64,000 bases of DNA from Bifidobacterium animalis subsp. animalis ATCC 25527 (lineage in GTDB: Bacteria > Actinomycetota > Actinomycetes > Actinomycetales > Bifidobacteriaceae), in assembly GCF_000260715.1 (NCBI RefSeq), contig NC_017834.1, positions 1,736,001 through 1,800,000 of the forward strand, written 5' to 3'. The position numbers and the translations under genes were made by a program. Positions 49,548-57,478 of the stretch are shown one piece after another; position 1 is the first letter of the stretch, and each line of letters begins with the position of its first letter. The notes below the pieces were generated by a model that saw nothing but the letters and a program-made list of their open reading frames with translations, searched no databases and was not told where the DNA came from.

Positions 49548-51419
49548 TCAGTTCATATCAAGGTAGTCTTTCCAGAATTCAATGGACGTGAGCTTATCAC
49601 GCGCCGCTGCATATTCCTCGCGCAAGCGCGCGGCATGTGCGCGATAATACCGCATGTCGCGCAGGTAGCGCTTGCGAATCGCGCGATAGCGTTCGGCGTC
49701 CTTGGTCCGGATGGCTCCCTTACGCGCATACCAATCCAGCACAACCAACTTCTGTTTGCCTCGGATTGCCCCGGCTGGATACACCCATCCCATCAGAGGG
49801 ATCACGGCATAGCCGTCGCCGGACGTCCTGATGTAGCGTTGGCCGTTGTCCGTCACATAATCCACGAGACGTTCCGTGTAGGTGCGTGGCGAGTCCTCAT
49901 CGATAAGCTGGCGATCGATCTTACGAATGTCGAAACCCTTGAGCACCGGATCGCGCTCCGCAACCTTCTGCAGCTCCTCGAACGTCATGAGTTTCTCTTT
50001 GTTCCTGTTCGCAGCCAGGAATGTGCGTTCCGCCATTCCCTTCTGCTCAATGAATCTGGGACCTTTCAGGAAGTCCTCAAAACCGTCAAGCACAAGCTCG
50101 GCGTTCGTGTATCCGAACTTCTTCAGTTCGAGACGCAGCTTGTTGTGCATGGCATAGATGAAATCGCTTTCCGGCGCAAAACCGGTGGTGAACTGGGAGA
50201 TAAGCGGATTGCGTGTGGTCTGGTAGCGTTCCACGGCAGCATCGTACTTCTCCTGGAATGGCATGTGCCAAATGCACAGGCTGTTCATTGTGATGAACTC
50301 CGGCTTGCACCGCCAACCATACTCGGTGTCGTCACTGCGAACGAACACTGGCAGGGGAAGGCCGTTCTTGCGAATCATATCCGTTGGAATGCAGCAGTAC
50401 CACCAGCCGGCGTAAAGGGCGGTGCGCATGTCTTCGGAAGGTTCGAACATCTCGTTGTAAATGAGGTCATCAAGAAGCGTCATGCGCAGCATCGGCTTAC
50501 ATGGCAGGAAATCTCCTCGCGGACCCATATAGCCCGTGTCCTCGCACTGATCCTCACCGATGCGATAATTCAGCATCGCCCCGGAAATCATCGAATACCC
50601 ATGTTCCGGCTTGAGAATGCGCAGAAGATTATACGTGCGTTTGATGCTCTCCGGCGAAATGGCCACATCGTCATCCATGAGGATCACATGCGTAGCCGGT
50701 GGATTCTGCTCAAGTGCCATGATCATGCCACGTGTGAAGCCGCCCGCACCTCCCACATTGCCTTCCGGCACAATCGTGATGCGGTCGGAGTCGAGGATCT
50801 CCTTGTCCAAGGTGCGGCCATTGTCCATCACATACATGTTGAAGTGATCAGCAATGTCCTCTCCCGATTCGACGATGTTCCTACGGACCAGTTCAATGTT
50901 GCCTGTGACGAAGCCTTCCTTCTTGAACGTGGTGGTGGCTAACACCAGTTCCACGTCATGGGGATCATCACTCAGTTCAAGCTCGTAGTATCCGTTCCGC
51001 AGCTCGACGGCTCCTTCGGTCTCGATCACGAAGCCTGCGAGCACAGTGGTGTCCGTAATCCGAAAATCCACATCCACCGATTGCCAGTCGTCACCGGCAT
51101 CGAGATGGACCGCCGTCTCCTCCACTGGAACTGATTCCTTGGAGAACTGGTCTGTGGTTGTCTGCATGATCGTACATGCGGAACCACGCAGCTCAATGTG
51201 GAGACGAAACGCCTTGGCTGTGGTGTATTTGAGCAGTTTCATCACAGAGAGCGAATTGAAGTAAGTGGTGAAATCGAAGGTTCCCGCTCCCGTGAGCATC
51301 CAGAATCCGTCTTGGGGATTCAACGACAGAGCCCTATCCGCGCGGCAATACAGACCTGGGTAATTCTCAGAACGCGGATTCGATTCGAGCAGTATGTTGG
51401 CGAATGTAAACGACGGCAT
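49548..51419 (-). CDS. GlfT2-like galactofuranosyltransferase 2
   Basis: 623 aa. Same architecture as the protein at 44348-46435: beta-sandwich to about residue 160, then GT-A with VLATTTFKKEGFV, NVGGAGGFTRGMIMALEQ, HVILMDDDVAISPES (metal motif), GWWYCCIPTDMIRKNGLPLPVFVRSDDTEYGWR and LCIWHMPFQEKYD, and a helical C-terminus. By analogy with the GlfT1/GlfT2 pair of mycobacteria, one may prime and the other extend the galactan. It lies 58 bp upstream of wzm on the same strand and is probably the first gene of the exporter operon. Confidence 0.9.
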   Translation of the reverse strand: MPSFTFANILLESNPRSENYPGLYCRADRALSLNPQDGFWMLTGAGTFDFTTYFNSLSVMKLLKYTTAKAFRLHIELRGSACTIMQTTTDQFSKESVPVEETAVHLDAGDDWQSVDVDFRITDTTVLAGFVIETEGAVELRNGYYELELSDDPHDVELVLATTTFKKEGFVTGNIELVRRNIVESGEDIADHFNMYVMDNGRTLDKEILDSDRITIVPEGNVGGAGGFTRGMIMALEQNPPATHVILMDDDVAISPESIKRTYNLLRILKPEHGYSMISGAMLNYRIGEDQCEDTGYMGPRGDFLPCKPMLRMTLLDDLIYNEMFEPSEDMRTALYAGWWYCCIPTDMIRKNGLPLPVFVRSDDTEYGWRCKPEFITMNSLCIWHMPFQEKYDAAVERYQTTRNPLISQFTTGFAPESDFIYAMHNKLRLELKKFGYTNAELVLDGFEDFLKGPRFIEQKGMAERTFLAANRNKEKLMTFEELQKVAERDPVLKGFDIRKIDRQLIDEDSPRTYTERLVDYVTDNGQRYIRTSGDGYAVIPLMGWVYPAGAIRGKQKLVVLDWYARKGAIRTKDAERYRAIRKRYLRDMRYYRAHAARLREEYAAARDKLTSIEFWKDYLDMN

Positions 51420-51576
51420 GCGAGCACCTTCACATATAACACAATCAGATTCAATTCAGTGTAAGCAATCATATAAGCATGTCTGAACGCCCCTCCCCGG
51501 GCACATCAAATACGACACGCTGATGTTGTGCTATTGGAAGATGTGTTGTATTCTTTTTAAGTTGCGTATGCACACT

Positions 51577-51661
51577 GGAGGATTCGCCTAGTGGCCTATG
51601 GCGCACGCTTGGAAAGCGTGTTGGTGTAACAGCCTCGCGAGTTCGAATCTCGCATCCTCCG
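51577..51661 (+). tRNA. tRNA-Ser (anticodon GGA)
   Basis: 85 nt. Acceptor GGAGGAT pairs with ATCCTCC, discriminator G; anticodon stem CACGC/GCGTG around TTGGAAA; the long variable arm typical of tRNA-Ser; T-arm GCGAGTTCGAATCTCGC. CCA not encoded. Confidence 0.95.
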
Positions 51662-51667
51662 CCCCAT

Positions 51668-51692
51668 AGCCGGAATCCTGTAGATTCCGGCT
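51668..51692 (+). terminator. terminator after tRNA-Ser
   Basis: AGCCGGAATC (51668-51677) with GATTCCGGCT (51683-51692), then TTTTACTTTTATTTT. A textbook intrinsic terminator. Confidence 0.95.
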
Positions 51693-51715
51693 TTTACTTT
51701 TATTTTCCCCTACGC

Positions 51716-51746
51716 GGGAATGCGAACCCTTCCGATTCGCATTCCC
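51716..51746 (-). terminator. hairpin after the GT-C-like gene
   Basis: GGGAATGCGAA (51716-51726) with TTCGCATTCCC (51736-51746), 21 bp past the stop of the minus-strand membrane protein. Confidence 0.75.
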
Positions 51747-51767
51747 TTCCTCCGCCGCACGAGGGTT

Positions 51768-54077
51768 TCAAGCCGTCAATCCGATGAACCAGCTGCGAAT
51801 AGTGGTGTAGATGCGCGGATGCAGCGTCTCCCAATTGTCATACCGACCCGGAACGAGCAATCCCACCACTGTCATCGCCACCGTGAGGGCCACCAGCACC
51901 AGCAGCACCGTCTGCAAAGTACGGAATCCCAGCGAACGCTCAGCTTCGAGGGGAATGCCTGCATGCGTCGCCCCGTCAAGAGACGCGGTGGGTACGAACT
52001 GCGCAGCCACAGCGAAGGAGAGCGTGACAATCACCATGCATAGCATCACCAAATAGGCGAAATCCCCGTAGTAACGCATGGAGGTGCCACTTTTATAGGT
52101 GTCGAATGAGACGACGACCAATGCAAGAACCATGAGCATGACAGACATGGTCTTCAGTCCGTGCCTGCTCAGCTGCTGCCGGACGAGAATGAAAAGCAAC
52201 GCCATGAGTGCAATCGGGAAAATGGCGAAGTAGCCGCCCATCGAAGGTTCGTTCGGGCCTGGGAGCACTGTATCAGTGGTGGTGAGGAACGGAAACTCAG
52301 AGGTCGTGCTCGGGGGCTGGAACAATTGAGTGAACAACGCCGGCAGGAAAGTGTACCTCGATGCCTTGCGCGAGGTGAGATCGTAGCCGGTGAGGTTGTA
52401 ATATGCACCGAAGTCAGTCCATGAGCCGAAGCGCACGTAGTTGTAATACAGCACGGGCACTCCCACCACAACGAATGGGGCAAGAGCCGCCACGGTCTGC
52501 CACAGCTCGCTTCTGGAGAACAACGTGCGGTATTTGGTGATCTGCGGCCAGAAGAGCGGAAAAGCTAGCGCCCACGCAACGATGAATTGAGGACGCGTTC
52601 CCAACAGCAGCCCCATGCAGATCGAACCGGCAGCCATGAACCATCCATTGATTGTGCCATCGTCACGTTTGGAGATCTGCCAGAACCACAATCCCATTAG
52701 CACAAGTGCTATTGCACATGCCATGGGTACGTTGTAGAAGGTGCTGTTGAAGCAGTAGGTGAACACGCATGTACCGAAGTCGAATCCGATTGTCACCAGC
52801 CACACTATGCCAAGTGAGGCCTGCGGGAAATAGTCATGGGCAATCCGCCGTACCAACAGAGTGCCGAATACGATGATGAGCACACTGCTCAATGCCACTG
52901 AATACCAAGTTGGCATCCAAACACCTGTGATGAGCTGGTATGGCACAAATGTGAGTAATGCCGGCACGACACCGAAATAGCAATAGTAGTGCCCTTGGGA
53001 ATAGGCGTAGTCCCAGTAGTACTGCGCACCTTGGTTCGCAGCCAGATACCGGCGCTCGAAGTAATTGTATGGGTTATCCATCGCCGGAAGGCTGGGATCA
53101 ACCGGCAGGTCCAGCCAGGTGCGTCCATGAATGAGGGCATCGGCCAAATGCTGATATTGGTTCGGATCGATTATATGGAGAAATGCGTCATTGAGCCCTG
53201 CAGGGGTAGCAGCGCCCACACGCGAGACAAGAATGGACAGGGCACTTAGACCGACAATGAACCCGGCGGTTGCGAGTCGTTGCCCACCACTGCGCAGGTC
53301 CACGCCCATGCGGTATATGCGCGATGTGGGGCGGAACAGCACGAAGAACGCAGCAACCACCAGCTCGATGGCGAGCCGCAGCAGGCTGATTCGGAACGGG
53401 ATGACGGGGTTCACCTCCACCCGGTCAAAATTGACTACGTCACCCTTCGCGCCCATGAACGTGATTCTTACATCGGTCGACTCATATGTTTGCAGCTTCT
53501 TGCCCATCAAATAGTATTGACTGGCCGGATTGGCACTGTAACTCAACGTATGACGATTATCTTGCCAAGCCCCATCGCTGTCACGACCGTCGACCCATTC
53601 GTTACGCGATACTGTGTCGCCACCCGTGGTCTTGAGCTGAATCGAAGCATGTATGCTAGCTCCCGGCTTCTCGGTGGCATTAGTAACGACCCGAAGACTT
53701 TGGACATTGGCCGGCCTACCGTTGTCGGAAACCGGGACAGTGATGTTGGCATGTTCAGGATCGGTAATTCGGAACCGATTGCCTCCCAATGCCTCAAGCC
53801 CATCACCCACCATCATTTTGCCCACTGTCGCATGCTGCAGACCCGTGGTACGCCAATGTCCGAGATTGAAAAAACCAATTTCGCATATGGCAACCAGCAC
53901 CATGGCGATGACGATGCTCACCCACAGGCTTCTTGAATGCTGGGAAATGGACTCATGCTTCCACCGAGAAGTCGAGGCTCCTCCACCCATGTCTGTCGCT
54001 GCCCGATGCCGAACAGGTTTATTCATGGTCGTAATATGCGACAGCTCTTCTGTTGCATTGGTGGCCTCTCGCTCCAT
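51768..54077 (-). CDS. GT-C-like multi-pass membrane protein, paralogue 2
   Basis: 769 aa from ATG 54077; the ATG two codons earlier lies too close to the AAGGA. Same plan as the protein at 36958-39264: an N-terminal helix (LWVSIVIAMVLVAICEIGFFNLGHWR), an outer beta domain, then many helices. Shared blocks are RLAIELVVAAFFVLFRPTSRI, ALIHGRTWLDLPVDPSLPAM, FGVVPALLTFVPYQLITG, TSMRYYGDFAYLVML and the end IRSWFIGLTA. Probably a lipid-carrier-dependent glycosyltransferase; substrates not known. It marks the right end of the polysaccharide region. Confidence 0.7.
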   Translation of the reverse strand: MEREATNATEELSHITTMNKPVRHRAATDMGGGASTSRWKHESISQHSRSLWVSIVIAMVLVAICEIGFFNLGHWRTTGLQHATVGKMMVGDGLEALGGNRFRITDPEHANITVPVSDNGRPANVQSLRVVTNATEKPGASIHASIQLKTTGGDTVSRNEWVDGRDSDGAWQDNRHTLSYSANPASQYYLMGKKLQTYESTDVRITFMGAKGDVVNFDRVEVNPVIPFRISLLRLAIELVVAAFFVLFRPTSRIYRMGVDLRSGGQRLATAGFIVGLSALSILVSRVGAATPAGLNDAFLHIIDPNQYQHLADALIHGRTWLDLPVDPSLPAMDNPYNYFERRYLAANQGAQYYWDYAYSQGHYYCYFGVVPALLTFVPYQLITGVWMPTWYSVALSSVLIIVFGTLLVRRIAHDYFPQASLGIVWLVTIGFDFGTCVFTYCFNSTFYNVPMACAIALVLMGLWFWQISKRDDGTINGWFMAAGSICMGLLLGTRPQFIVAWALAFPLFWPQITKYRTLFSRSELWQTVAALAPFVVVGVPVLYYNYVRFGSWTDFGAYYNLTGYDLTSRKASRYTFLPALFTQLFQPPSTTSEFPFLTTTDTVLPGPNEPSMGGYFAIFPIALMALLFILVRQQLSRHGLKTMSVMLMVLALVVVSFDTYKSGTSMRYYGDFAYLVMLCMVIVTLSFAVAAQFVPTASLDGATHAGIPLEAERSLGFRTLQTVLLVLVALTVAMTVVGLLVPGRYDNWETLHPRIYTTIRSWFIGLTA

Positions 54078-54321
54078 ACACATCCTTCATCAGCTCGCTG
54101 TGAATATGGACTGGAAGTTCCAGTGTATTCGTGCCGTATGAAAACATGCCCCTCCCGCTGACAGCGACAGGCGATGCGATATGCGCCGGTCTTCGTTGGT
54201 GCCTTTCACAAATCCCCCGCACACGCGACGGAATAACCACACTCCCCTCAATTATTGACATAATGGTGCCTGCCGATCCCACCGGCATGCAATTATCTCG
54301 ACACAAGGATGCAGAAACAGA
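54078..54321. other. divergent promoter region, no gene
   Basis: About 240 bp between the divergent starts of the GT-C-like gene and the Excalibur lipoprotein gene. Nothing specific is recognisable apart from ordinary A/T-rich patches near 54240-54300. Confidence 0.4.
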
Positions 54322-55455
54322 TTGAATACGAAAATCACGCGCACATTGCTCGCCATACTTGCCACGTTCGGATTGACGCTGTCGTTGGGTGCCTGTTCGT
54401 TCGACGGCAGCACGGTCACCGACGCCTCGACCACCTCGCAAAGCCAAGATGCCGATGCCGCCAGGAAGGCGCAGGAGGCGGCCGATGCCAAAGCCAAGGA
54501 AGAGGCCGAGCAGAAGGCCAGGCAGGAAGCGGAACAGCGCGAGGCACAGCAGGCGCGTGAACGGCAGGCGAACGAGCAGGCCGGCAAGACGGTCGCGCTC
54601 ACGGTGCTCGAGGAGCTGCCCGTGAAGGGTCGCGCACCCAAAACCGGGTATTCGCGAGACCAGTTCGGGCCGGCCTGGAGCGACGTGGACCACAATGGAT
54701 GCGACACCCGCAACGATATTCTGGGCCGTGACCTGACCGACAAGACCTACAAGGCGAACACGCATGACTGCGTGGTCACCTCCGGTGTGCTCAATGACCC
54801 GTACACGGCCACACGCATCGATTTCACGCGTGGGCAGGATACGAGCACTGCCGTGCAGATCGACCATGTGGTGGCCCTCTCCAACGCATGGCAGACCGGC
54901 GCACAACAGCTTTCCGAGGAGTCGCGCAGGAATCTGGCGAACGACCCGTACAATCTGCTCGCAGTGGACGGCCCGGCCAACCAGCAGAAAAGCGACGGCG
55001 ATGCGGCCACCTGGCTGCCGAGCAACCATGCGTTCCGCTGCGAATACGTGGCACGCCAGATTGGCGTGAAATACAAGTATTCGCTGTGGGTGACGCAAGC
55101 CGAACACGATGCGATGGCGAACGTGCTCAACGCATGCCCGACCCAAACGATTCCGGCGGATGGTGGAGTGGAGACGCCGGTTCAGGTGGAGCAGACCGAG
55201 CAAAACCAACAGGCCGAAGCACCGGCGCAACAGCAGGAGACGACACCGGCGCCACAACCCACGCAGGATGCGGCTCCGGCGGAAACCGCCGCCCCCGCAA
55301 CGCCGGCACCAGCTCCCGAAGCCAACAATGACGCCAATGTGAGCTACAAGAACTGCGCTGCTGTGCGCGCCGCCGGCAAGGCACCGCTCTACCGCGGCCA
55401 GCCCGGCTATGCGCCGAAGCTCGACCGCGATGGCGATGGCATCGCTTGCGAATGA
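54322..55455 (+). CDS. secreted HNH-nuclease-like lipoprotein with Excalibur domain
   Basis: 377 aa, apparently from a TTG at 54322, needed to include the signal peptide. Lipobox LSLGAC with Cys25, a long charged coiled coil (about 40-92), then a DUF1524/GmrSD-type HNH-like domain (about 100-260): RDQFGPAWSDVDHNGCDTRND, TAVQIDHVVALSNAW (His of the active site), NDPYNLLAVDGPANQQKSDGD (Asn and Lys). A Gln/Pro/Ala linker leads to a C-terminal Excalibur Ca2+-binding motif DRDGDGIACE. Such proteins are thought to be cell-surface nucleases that digest extracellular DNA or act in uptake or defence. Confidence 0.88.
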   Translation: MNTKITRTLLAILATFGLTLSLGACSFDGSTVTDASTTSQSQDADAARKAQEAADAKAKEEAEQKARQEAEQREAQQARERQANEQAGKTVALTVLEELPVKGRAPKTGYSRDQFGPAWSDVDHNGCDTRNDILGRDLTDKTYKANTHDCVVTSGVLNDPYTATRIDFTRGQDTSTAVQIDHVVALSNAWQTGAQQLSEESRRNLANDPYNLLAVDGPANQQKSDGDAATWLPSNHAFRCEYVARQIGVKYKYSLWVTQAEHDAMANVLNACPTQTIPADGGVETPVQVEQTEQNQQAEAPAQQQETTPAPQPTQDAAPAETAAPATPAPAPEANNDANVSYKNCAAVRAAGKAPLYRGQPGYAPKLDRDGDGIACE

Positions 55456-55503
55456 TGCTCGTCAGCACGCCCGCAAGCCGCAATGGGTGCCGTGGCAGGC
55501 TCA

Positions 55504-57135
55504 TTAGGCCACGACATCCACGTCAATGATTTCCGCGTCACCGGCCGCCTCGCCCAGTGCATGTTCCGACTCACTGTGTGGGGCAGTTTCCGGTTCCTTC
55601 GCACTGGCGACGATCTCGGCAAGCTCCGCGGAATCGACATCGCCGTCGTCTTCATCTTCGAAATACGGCATGATTAACCGCGCATAGGTGCCCGGATGGT
55701 CGTTGAGCACGGCCATGGCCAGTTCGGAATTCAGGTCGTCATCGTCTACGAACACGCGCTGTAGCACCACCGAAGCCATGTCGGAGAACACATTCTCCTG
55801 GAATTGCGACAGATTCCAGAAATCGGGGTCATCGTCATCGCACAACCCGAAATTCCCGCCGTCCTCAATCTCATGTTCGAACCGCACCACCACCTGCATG
55901 GGCAGCAGGGCCACTGTGAGGTCGCGCACGTCGTCGCACAGATGTCCGAGCAGGCGCACACCCTCCTCGAATTCCTCGCGATTGCGCCGTTCAAAGCCCA
56001 TCGTGATCTTCGAACCCATTGCCGCACCCATCAGCGACACCGTGAGATCCTCCAAATACAGCGGATTCTCCCACAATGGCACCGAAGGCACCGCATTCGT
56101 CTCCTCGAGCATTCCGCTCAGCATGCGCGTGCTGCGGGTCTGCTTGTTCCACAACGCACGGTACGCCTCCACCACTTTTCTGGCGTCATACAGGTACCTG
56201 CGATCCATGGCTTTCGTGGCAGTCGCATGCTCCTCGACATCCGAGGCGTCGTGCTCGTCGATCAACGCATGCGCATACTCCAGGTCGGCCTGCACACGCA
56301 ATTTGCGTCGATACCGGATGATGCGCCTGAACCGCATGTCGGTGCTCGCACCCAGCCGCCGCACTGTTTTGTCTTCACGTAGCATGCACATGCCCAACCC
56401 CCAGTCGTTGAGCATCAACGTTGCCAGTTCGCGCCGCCGCTCCCCCGGTTCGCCCCATTTCGCCGCGCAATACGCTGCCAACATGTAGGTGTGGAGGGAA
56501 TGGACGCGGTTGTAGCATTCGCGTTGCCACGTCGGCCCGGTCCTCTGCACTGTGGCATCCAAACCGCACCGCAATCTGCCATTGACCACATCCGGCCCGT
56601 TCACGATCACCGGCATGTGTTCGGCGGGCTTATGCAGCAGCAGCCCCATCGAGGCATCGTTCATGATGTCGTACAACCACACCGCCATGCCATGCCTGCG
56701 CACGGTGGACGAACAGTACAGCATGAATTTACGGGCCTCGTCGATGAGGTCGTGGTCCAAACCGAGTGATGCCACGCGGATCAGCGACGCCCAATGCGTG
56801 GGGCCGAACAGATCCTGCGCCAGCACGTCAATGCGACGATCCACATGACTGAACAGGTTCATCTGCGCCTGCACTTGCGCCGACACCGTCTGGTACATCT
56901 GCTCATTCTCGGCACGTTCCGGCGTTGCATTGCGCCCCTTGGCGGCCGAGCCGCGCCTATGGAACGCCCCCGTGCGCTTGTTCGACGCCTCCGCCGAGGT
57001 ATGTGGTTGTATGGTGGGCGAATCGATGTGGTCGAAACTCAGGGGAGCGTGGGAGACCACCTCATCGAATCTGCGTTCCAGCTGATTGAGCAGTTGCAGG
57101 AAGCCGATCGAATCGAATGCGAATGGTTCTGGCAT
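55504..57135 (-). CDS. large soluble protein of unknown function
   Basis: 543 aa from ATG 57135 (GAGG five bases upstream). No signal peptide or membrane helix. N-terminal ~85 residues are polar; residues ~90-430 look all-helical with Trp/His/Tyr-containing helices (FGPTHWASLIRVASLGLDHDLIDE, SLHTYMLAAYCAAKWGEPGERRRELATLMLNDWGLG). The C-terminal 110 residues are strongly acidic (DDDDPDFWNLSQF, VDDDDLNSE, EDEDDGDVDSAE). I recognise no catalytic motif. It is divergent from the FtsX-type permease, with the DnaA-box cluster between them. Confidence 0.7.
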   Translation of the reverse strand: MPEPFAFDSIGFLQLLNQLERRFDEVVSHAPLSFDHIDSPTIQPHTSAEASNKRTGAFHRRGSAAKGRNATPERAENEQMYQTVSAQVQAQMNLFSHVDRRIDVLAQDLFGPTHWASLIRVASLGLDHDLIDEARKFMLYCSSTVRRHGMAVWLYDIMNDASMGLLLHKPAEHMPVIVNGPDVVNGRLRCGLDATVQRTGPTWQRECYNRVHSLHTYMLAAYCAAKWGEPGERRRELATLMLNDWGLGMCMLREDKTVRRLGASTDMRFRRIIRYRRKLRVQADLEYAHALIDEHDASDVEEHATATKAMDRRYLYDARKVVEAYRALWNKQTRSTRMLSGMLEETNAVPSVPLWENPLYLEDLTVSLMGAAMGSKITMGFERRNREEFEEGVRLLGHLCDDVRDLTVALLPMQVVVRFEHEIEDGGNFGLCDDDDPDFWNLSQFQENVFSDMASVVLQRVFVDDDDLNSELAMAVLNDHPGTYARLIMPYFEDEDDGDVDSAELAEIVASAKEPETAPHSESEHALGEAAGDAEIIDVDVVA

Positions 57136-57478
57136 GCAATCCTCTTTTCCTAAAGATGCGGCGCCCACGGTGAGCGCTCGTATTCATACACTCGCATAGG
57201 TGCACAGGGAATTTCTCGTATCCACAAAAATCTGTGGACAAGTGGATGGCAGAGTGGATATCCACGGGGATAACTTGGATTTCCACCGTGAATATGTGGA
57301 CAACGAACGTCGCGATATGCACCTTGTGGACGACCTGCCATCTCAATCCACCATGGACTGTGCATCTGTTGTGGATAACCCGGCCGCGAATTTCGACTCA
57401 CAGCATTCTCATAGCCGGACTTGGAAATATACTTACACAGGAACGCACTAGGTGCATGAATACAGATTGCGGGGTACT
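57136..57478. other. intergenic region with DnaA-box cluster and divergent promoters
   Basis: 343 bp between the unknown protein and the FtsX-type permease. Apart from the DnaA-like sites it holds many short GTGGA/TCCAC repeats and must contain the promoters of both genes. Confidence 0.5.
57218..57378. promoter_or_regulatory. cluster of DnaA-box-like sites
   Basis: Perfect 9-mers: TGTGGACAA at 57233-57241 and 57295-57303 (reverse of TTGTCCACA) and TGTGGATAA at 57370-57378 (reverse of TTATCCACA). Near matches: GTATCCACA at 57218-57226 and TGTGGACGA at 57325-57333. A palindrome GTGGATATCCAC (57254-57265) also lies here. Five sites in 160 bp, four of them on the same strand, is far above chance. 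Neighbours are not dnaA or dnaN, so a secondary DnaA-binding locus or DnaA-controlled promoter is more likely than oriC. Confidence 0.6.

Noticed and set aside
57136..57478. Chromosomal replication origin
   Set aside because: DnaA boxes are present, but dnaA, dnaN, recF, rpmH and rnpA are absent and gene directions do not mirror around it. Kept only as a DnaA-binding cluster.
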